From the NCBI RefSeq assembly GCF_003143935.1, contig NZ_QFRX01000001.1, positions 2,415,408 through 2,479,407 on the forward strand: 64,000 nt of DNA, written 5' to 3'. The position numbers were made by a program, and so were the translations under genes. This DNA is from Streptomyces sp. Act143 (GTDB taxonomy: Bacteria > Actinomycetota > Actinomycetes > Streptomycetales > Streptomycetaceae). Below are positions 59,508-64,000 of this stretch, in pieces. Within the stretch, counting starts at the first letter, position 1. Each line of letters begins with the position of its first letter. The notes beneath the pieces are model-generated. The model was not told where the DNA came from. It saw only the letters and a list, made by a program, of their open reading frames with translations, and made no database searches.

Positions 59508-59566
59508 TTGTCTCGCGCATCGAGACAAGGGTGTCCGCATAATGGACGAAGCTGGACTGTGTCCAG
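59508..59566 (+). promoter_or_regulatory. Sulfate-assimilation promoter with perfect inverted repeats
   Basis: TTGTCTCG-cgcat-CGAGACAA (59508-59528) is a perfect 8-base-arm repeat placed where the -35 region should be relative to a -10-like CATAAT (59538-59543). CTGGAC-tgt-GTCCAG (59552-59566) lies at or after the likely transcription start and may be a second site or an RNA hairpin. Confidence 0.65.
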
Positions 59567-59588
59567 ATCGCCGTGACACGCTTCCGTC

Positions 59589-59672
59589 ATGTCTGGAACT
59601 GGAATTGCCTTGGTGAGTCGGCGGCACGTCGACCTCGGCCGCATGTCCAGCGCCATCTGTCCGGCGCGCTAG
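59589..59672 (+). CDS. Cysteine-containing leader peptide of the sulfite reductase operon
   Basis: A 27-codon reading frame starts ATG 59589: it begins MSGTGIALVSRRHVDL, ends RMSSAICPAR and stops at TAG 59672. This is the conserved 'putative leader peptide' found upstream of sulfite reductase genes in Streptomyces. A single cysteine codon lies at position 24, four codons from the stop. Ribosome stalling at that codon under cysteine shortage could change RNA folding or Rho access in the 129 bases before the sulfite reductase gene. That mechanism is known for actinobacterial cysteine leaders in general and is inferred here. Confidence 0.85.
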   Translation: MSGTGIALVSRRHVDLGRMSSAICPAR

Positions 59673-59801
59673 CGAGAGCCGCAGCCGCCCGACATCTCCT
59701 GATCACCTGCTTTCCCCGCGCAATGTCGCGCACGCTTACCCATGCGCCTGTATGCGCAGGTCAGAGCCGCATTCCCGCCTGTCCCGAAGGACGTAACAAC
59801 C

Positions 59802-61499
59802 ATGGCCGCCACCCCGCAGAACCCTGCCGCCGCGACTCCCCGCCGCAAGGTGAGCCGTCACCGCGGCGAGGGTCAGTGGGCCGCGGGGCACCACACCCCG
59901 CTGAACGGCAACGAGCAGTTCAAGAAGGACGACGACGGTCTCAATGTGCGGACACGCATTGAGACGATCTACTCCAAGCGCGGGTTCGACTCGATCGACC
60001 CCAACGACCTGCGCGGCCGGATGCGCTGGTGGGGCCTCTACACCCAGCGCAAGCCCGGGATCGACGGCGGCAAGACCGCGATCCTGGAGCCGGAGGAGCT
60101 GGACGACAAGTACTTCATGCTGCGGGTGCGGATCGACGGCGGACGCCTCACCACCCAGCAGCTGCGTGTCATCGGCGAGATCTCCGAGGAGTTCGCCCGC
60201 GGCAGCGCCGACATCACCGACCGGCAGAACATCCAGCTGCACTGGATCCGCATCGAGGACGTTCCCGAGATCTGGAACCGCCTGGAGGCGGTCGGGCTCT
60301 CCACGACCGAGGCCTGCGGCGACTGCCCGCGTGTCGTCATCGGCTCGCCGGTCGCCGGCATCGCCGAGGACGAGATCATCGACGGCACCTGGGCGATCGA
60401 CGAGATCCACGAGCGCTACATCGGCAGCCACGAGTTCTCCAACCTGCCGCGCAAGTTCAAGACGGCGATCTCCGGCTCCCCGTTGCTGGACGTGGTCCAC
60501 GAGATCAACGACGTCGCGTTCGTCGGCGTCGAGCACCCCGAGCACGGTCCCGGCTTCGACGTGTGGGTCGGCGGCGGCCTGTCCACCAACCCCAAGTTCG
60601 GCGTCCGGCTCGGCGCCTGGGTGCCGCTGGAGGAGGTCCCGGAGGTGTGGGCCGGCGTGGTCGGCATCTTCCGTGACTGGGGTTACCGGCGCCTTCGTAC
60701 GAGGGCCCGCCTGAAGTTCCTCGTCGCCGACTGGGGCCCGGAGAAGTTCCGCCAGGTCCTGGAGGACGACTACCTCAAGCGCAAGATGGCCGACGGCCCC
60801 GCGCCCGCCGAGCCCGCGGGCCGCTGGCGCGACCACGTCGGTGTGCACCGGCAGAAGGACGGCCGCTACTACGTCGGCTTCGCCCCGCGCGTCGGCCGCG
60901 TCGACGGCGCCACCCTCACGAAGATCGCCGAGGTCGCCGAGGCCCACGGCTCGGGCCGGGTCCGGACCACCGTCGAGCAGAAGATGATCATCCTCGATGT
61001 CGAGGAGGCGCAGGTCGAGCCGCTGGTCGAGGCCCTCGGGGCACTGGACCTGACGGCCAAGCCCTCCCCGTTCCGGCGCGGCACCATGGCCTGCACCGGC
61101 ATCGAGTACTGCAAGCTCGCCATCGTCGAGACCAAGCAACGCGGCTCCTCCCTGATCGACGAGCTGGAGCGCCGCATCCCGGACTTCGACGAGCCGCTCA
61201 CCATCAACCTCAACGGCTGCCCGAACGCCTGCGCCCGTATCCAGGTGGCGGACATCGGTCTCAAGGGCCAGCTGGTCCTCAACGACCAGGGCGAGCAGGT
61301 CGAGGGCTACCAGGTGCACCTCGGCGGCGCGCTGGGCCTGGAGGCCGGCTTCGGCCGCAAGGTCCGCGGCCTGAAGGTCACCTCCGAGGAGCTGCCCGAC
61401 TACGTCGAGCGCGTCCTGAAGCGGTTCCAGGCCGAGCGCGAGGAAGGCGAGCGGTTCGCCGCCTGGGCCTCGCGGGCCAGCGAGGAGTCGCTGTCATGA
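59802..61499 (+). CDS. sir: Ferredoxin-dependent sulfite (nitrite/sulfite) reductase
   Basis: 565 residues with two ferredoxin-like half-domains and the sirohaem/[4Fe-4S] cysteines C431-x5-C437 (CTGIEYC) and C473-x3-C477 (NGCPNAC). ITDRQNIQLHWIRIEDVPEI and a repeat-like GRVRTTVEQKMIILDVEEAQ contribute the sirohaem pocket. The enzyme reduces sulfite to sulfide in six one-electron steps in the cytosol. Nitrite reductases share the fold, but location with cysH-cysC-cysD-cysN fixes the sulfite role. GAAGGA precedes ATG 59802. The stop overlaps the next small gene as ATGA. Confidence 0.93.
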   Translation: MAATPQNPAAATPRRKVSRHRGEGQWAAGHHTPLNGNEQFKKDDDGLNVRTRIETIYSKRGFDSIDPNDLRGRMRWWGLYTQRKPGIDGGKTAILEPEELDDKYFMLRVRIDGGRLTTQQLRVIGEISEEFARGSADITDRQNIQLHWIRIEDVPEIWNRLEAVGLSTTEACGDCPRVVIGSPVAGIAEDEIIDGTWAIDEIHERYIGSHEFSNLPRKFKTAISGSPLLDVVHEINDVAFVGVEHPEHGPGFDVWVGGGLSTNPKFGVRLGAWVPLEEVPEVWAGVVGIFRDWGYRRLRTRARLKFLVADWGPEKFRQVLEDDYLKRKMADGPAPAEPAGRWRDHVGVHRQKDGRYYVGFAPRVGRVDGATLTKIAEVAEAHGSGRVRTTVEQKMIILDVEEAQVEPLVEALGALDLTAKPSPFRRGTMACTGIEYCKLAIVETKQRGSSLIDELERRIPDFDEPLTINLNGCPNACARIQVADIGLKGQLVLNDQGEQVEGYQVHLGGALGLEAGFGRKVRGLKVTSEELPDYVERVLKRFQAEREEGERFAAWASRASEESLS

Positions 61500-61675
61500 G
61501 CGAGCGGGCCGCCCCCTTCTACTGCCCCTACTGCGGCGACGAGGACCTGCGCCCGTCCGAGCAGGGTCACGGCGCGTGGGAATGCGCGGCCTGCAATCGC
61601 GCATTCCAGCTGAAGTTCCTCGGGCTGCTCGCCCGGGGTCTCCAGCCCGACACCGCAGGGGGAGAAGAGATATGA
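61496..61675 (+). CDS. Small zinc-ribbon protein in sulfate-assimilation operon
   Basis: 59 residues, starting MSERAAPFYCPYCGDEDLRP. Two CxxC pairs (CPYC and CAAC, 21 residues apart) form a probable zinc ribbon, followed by AFQLKFLGLLARGL. It is locked into the operon by ATGA overlaps on both sides, with sir upstream and cysH downstream. It is conserved at this position in Streptomyces from memory of the locus. It is too small for an enzyme; a role in metal delivery, as a redox partner or as an assembly factor for sulfite or APS reductase is speculative. Confidence 0.82.
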   Translation: MSERAAPFYCPYCGDEDLRPSEQGHGAWECAACNRAFQLKFLGLLARGLQPDTAGGEEI

Positions 61676-62382
61676 CCGCCGTTCAGGAAGAACGTACGAC
61701 CGACGAGTTGAAGGCTCTCGCCGAGCAGGCGGGACGGGATCTTGAAGACGCCTCCGCCCTTGAGATCCTCCAGTGGGCGGTCGACACCTTCGGCAAGCGC
61801 TTCTGCGTGACCTCCTCGATGGAGGACGCGGTCGTCGCCCATCTCGCGTCCCGCGTGATGAAGGGCGTGGACGTCGTCTTCCTCGACACCGGCTACCACT
61901 TCGAGGAGACCATCGGCACCCGGGACGCGGTCGAGGCCGTGATGGACGTCAACGTCATCACGCTCACCCCGCGCCAGACGGTCGCCGAGCAGGACGCGGA
62001 GTACGGCCCCAAGCTGCACGACCGCGACCCCGACCTGTGCTGCAAGCTGCGCAAGGTGCAGCCCCTGGAGCAGGGCCTGACGAACTACCTGGCCTGGGCG
62101 ACCGGCCTGCGCCGCGACGAGTCCCCGACCCGGGCGAACACCCCGGTCGTCGGCTGGGACGAGAAGCGCCAGAAGGTCAAGATCTCCCCGATCGCCCGCT
62201 GGACGCAGGACGACGTGGACGCGTACGTCCAGGAGCACGGCGTCCTCACCAACCCGCTGCTGATGGACGGTTACGCGTCCGTCGGCTGCGCCCCCTGCAC
62301 CCGCCGGGTGCTGGAGGGCGAGGACGCGCGCGCCGGCCGCTGGGCCGGGCGGGCCAAGACCGAGTGCGGGCTGCACGGATGA
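61672..62382 (+). CDS. cysH: Phosphoadenosine/adenosine phosphosulfate reductase (APS reductase type)
   Basis: 236 residues of the PAPS-reductase fold. The cysteine pair DLCCKL and the CAPC pair (GCAPCTRRV) together provide four ligands for a [4Fe-4S] cluster. The C-terminal ECGLHG carries the catalytic cysteine. The cluster cysteines mark the assimilatory APS-reductase type, which reduces adenylylsulfate to sulfite with thioredoxin, rather than the cluster-free PAPS enzymes. The start lies in the ATGA overlap with the zinc-ribbon gene. Confidence 0.92.
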   Translation: MTAVQEERTTDELKALAEQAGRDLEDASALEILQWAVDTFGKRFCVTSSMEDAVVAHLASRVMKGVDVVFLDTGYHFEETIGTRDAVEAVMDVNVITLTPRQTVAEQDAEYGPKLHDRDPDLCCKLRKVQPLEQGLTNYLAWATGLRRDESPTRANTPVVGWDEKRQKVKISPIARWTQDDVDAYVQEHGVLTNPLLMDGYASVGCAPCTRRVLEGEDARAGRWAGRAKTECGLHG

Positions 62383-62417
62383 CCGCCCTCATCGACGCCA
62401 CTGAGAAGGAGTTGCAC

Positions 62418-62954
62418 GTGACGACCGGAGCCACCGTCTGGCTCACGGGTCTGCCGAGTGCCGGCAAGACCACCATCGCGTACGAGCTGGCCGGCCGGCT
62501 GCGCGAGGAGGGCCACCTCGTCGAGGTGCTCGACGGCGACGAGATCCGCGAGTTCATCTCCGCGGGCCTCGGCTTCAGCCGCGAGGACCGGCACACCAAC
62601 GTGCAGCGCATCGGCTTCCTCGCCGAACTGCTCGCCCGCAACGGCGTCAAGGCGCTCGTCCCGGTGATCGCGCCGTACGCGGACAGCCGCGAGGCGGTGC
62701 GCAAGCGCCACCAGGAGAGCGGGGCGGCCTACCTGGAGATCCATGTGGCGACTCCGGTCGAGGTGTGCTCCGTACGCGATGTGAAGGGTCTGTACGCCAA
62801 GCAGGCCGCGGGCGAGCTGTCCGGGCTGACCGGCGTCGACGACCCGTACGAGGCTCCCGAGACGCCCGATCTGCGCATCGAGTCCCAGAACCAGACCGTC
62901 CAGGAATCCGCGGCCGCGGTCCACGCGCTGCTCACCGAGAGGGGACTGGCATGA
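62418..62954 (+). CDS. cysC: Adenylylsulfate kinase
   Basis: 178 residues from GTG 62418, which follows GAAGGAG at ideal spacing. An in-frame ATG at 62379 overlapping the cysH stop would add 13 residues. The P-loop is GLPSAGKTT, followed by DGDEIREFISAGLGFSREDR and the ATP-lid region VCSVRDVKGLYAKQAAGEL. It phosphorylates APS to PAPS. Because the neighbouring reductase appears to use APS directly, this kinase may serve sulfation reactions or balance the APS pool. Confidence 0.92.
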   Translation: MTTGATVWLTGLPSAGKTTIAYELAGRLREEGHLVEVLDGDEIREFISAGLGFSREDRHTNVQRIGFLAELLARNGVKALVPVIAPYADSREAVRKRHQESGAAYLEIHVATPVEVCSVRDVKGLYAKQAAGELSGLTGVDDPYEAPETPDLRIESQNQTVQESAAAVHALLTERGLA

Positions 62955-63889
62955 CGACGACCGTTGCCACGGTGACGGAGGGCACGCAACAGCCGTACGC
63001 CCTCTCGCACTTGGACGCGCTGGAGTCCGAGGCGGTGCACATCTTCCGCGAGGTGGCGGGTGAGTTCGAGCGGCCGGTGATCCTGTTCTCCGGCGGCAAG
63101 GACTCCATCGTCATGCTGCACCTGGCGCTGAAGGCCTTCGCCCCGGCCGCGATCCCCTTCTCGCTGCTGCACGTGGACACCGGGCACAACTTCCCCGAGG
63201 TCCTCGACTACCGCGACCGTGCGGTCGCCCGGCACGGGCTGCGCCTGCATGTCGCCTCCGTGCAGGACTACATCGACCGCGGAGTGCTCAAGGAGCGTGC
63301 GGACGGCACCCGCAACCCGCTCCAGACCCTCCCGCTGACCGAGAAGATCCAGGCGGAGAAGTTCGACGCGGTCTTCGGCGGCGGGCGCCGGGACGAGGAG
63401 AAGGCCCGGGCCAAGGAACGGGTGTTCTCCCTGCGCGACGAGTTCTCCCAGTGGGACCCGCGCCGCCAGCGCCCCGAGCTGTGGAACCTCTACAACGGCC
63501 GCCACGCCCCCGGCGAACACGTCCGCGTCTTCCCCCTGTCCAACTGGACCGAGCTGGACGTCTGGCAGTACATCGCCCGCGAGGGCATCGAACTGCCGGA
63601 GATCTACTTCGCGCACGAGCGTGAGGTGTTCCAGCGGGCCGGCATGTGGCTGACCGCGGGCGAGTGGGGCGGCCCGAAGGAGACCGAGACCGTCGAGAAG
63701 CGCCTCGTGCGCTACCGCACCGTCGGCGACATGTCCTGCACCGGTGCCGTCGACTCCGACGCCGTGACGCTGGAGCAGGTGATCACGGAGATCGCCGCCT
63801 CCCGGCTGACCGAGCGCGGCGCGACCCGCGCCGACGACAAGATGTCCGAGGCCGCGATGGAAGACCGCAAGCGCGAGGGGTACTTCTAA
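62951..63889 (+). CDS. cysD: Sulfate adenylyltransferase subunit 2
   Basis: 312 residues of the PP-loop ATP pyrophosphatase type: LFSGGKDSIVMLHLALKAF is the PP-loop, followed by HVDTGHNFPEV, FGGGRRDEEKARAKER and the C-terminal basic tail DRKREGYF. With CysN it makes APS from sulfate and ATP. Its ATG overlaps the cysC stop (ATGA). Confidence 0.95.
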   Translation: MTTTVATVTEGTQQPYALSHLDALESEAVHIFREVAGEFERPVILFSGGKDSIVMLHLALKAFAPAAIPFSLLHVDTGHNFPEVLDYRDRAVARHGLRLHVASVQDYIDRGVLKERADGTRNPLQTLPLTEKIQAEKFDAVFGGGRRDEEKARAKERVFSLRDEFSQWDPRRQRPELWNLYNGRHAPGEHVRVFPLSNWTELDVWQYIAREGIELPEIYFAHEREVFQRAGMWLTAGEWGGPKETETVEKRLVRYRTVGDMSCTGAVDSDAVTLEQVITEIAASRLTERGATRADDKMSEAAMEDRKREGYF

Positions 63890-63891
63890 GC

Positions 63892-64000
63892 ATGAGCACG
63901 ACCACTTCCGAGGCGCTCTCGGAGACGACCCTGCTGCGGTTCGCGACCGCGGGCTCCGTCGACGACGGCAAGTCCACCCTCGTCGGCCGGCTGCTGCACG
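63892..64000 (+). CDS. cysN: Sulfate adenylyltransferase subunit 1, N-terminal fragment
   Basis: The frame starts ATG 63892, two bases after the cysD stop, and runs off the window after 36 codons. It shows LRFATAGSVDDGKSTLVGRL, the G1 box of the CysN GTPase. CysN couples GTP hydrolysis to APS synthesis by CysD. The remainder, about 400 residues, lies outside the window. Confidence 0.9.
   Translation, partial: MSTTTSEALSETTLLRFATAGSVDDGKSTLVGRLLH

Overview
The window is a stretch of a high-GC actinomycete chromosome, almost certainly Streptomyces. The grounds are about 70% GC with strong third-position GC bias, many GTG starts, ATGA/GTGA stop-start overlaps, twin-arginine signal peptides, sugar ABC importers encoded without an ATPase, and the sir-cysH-cysC-cysD-cysN order with a 27-codon leader peptide known from this genus. 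It holds about 50 protein genes, at least two decayed gene remnants, several short tandem-repeat arrays and two copies of a dispersed palindromic element. No tRNA, rRNA, CRISPR array or intact transposase was seen. All calls come from reading the sequence; no database search was run.

Region 1 (1-12.6 kb) is mixed accessory and housekeeping: a partial AraC-type regulator, a serine beta-lactamase-family hydrolase divergent from a TetR regulator, a coupled ArsR-type regulator plus MFS exporter under a double palindromic operator, a membrane protein, a second TetR gene coupled to an alpha/beta hydrolase, a PEP-mutase-like enzyme coupled to a DinB-like protein, small ABM and VOC proteins, and a leucine-rich-repeat-variant protein.

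Region 2 (12.6-45.3 kb) is the centrepiece, a large locus for degrading pectic side chains and rhamnogalacturonan. It encodes a DUF2264 protein, a CE12 rhamnogalacturonan acetylesterase divergent from a PL4-like rhamnogalacturonan lyase, two translationally coupled GH43 enzymes (arabinofuranosidase-like, and galactanase-like with a ricin-type domain), a GH127 beta-L-arabinofuranosidase and a carboxylesterase. Next comes a tight 9.7-kb operon of binding protein, two permeases, a GH28-like enzyme and two alginate-lyase-superfamily proteins of unknown substrate. A D-2-hydroxyacid dehydrogenase is divergent from it. A second ABC importer is coupled to a GH43 enzyme. Three LacI-type regulators lie among these genes, and recurring palindromes (AAGCGCTT-type and AACCGGTT-type) sit in their promoters, suggesting one multi-regulator network. 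The logic would be secreted depolymerisation, oligomer uptake through two importers powered by an ATPase encoded elsewhere, then intracellular trimming.

Region 3 (45.3-59.5 kb) holds a Ser/Thr kinase, two VOC proteins, two AraC regulators, a YihY-type membrane protein, an NRPS-like adenylation protein that has lost key catalytic residues, an AidB-like acyl-CoA dehydrogenase, a GAF regulator, a secreted protein and a GNAT acetyltransferase. It also contains an NmrA-type gene remnant and both copies of the palindromic element.

Region 4 (59.5-64 kb) is the assimilatory sulfate reduction operon: a promoter with a perfect inverted repeat, a cysteine-containing leader peptide, sulfite reductase, a small zinc-ribbon protein, APS reductase, APS kinase, and the ATP sulfurylase subunits CysD and CysN (the last cut by the window end). 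Every junction up to cysD overlaps or is within a few dozen bases.
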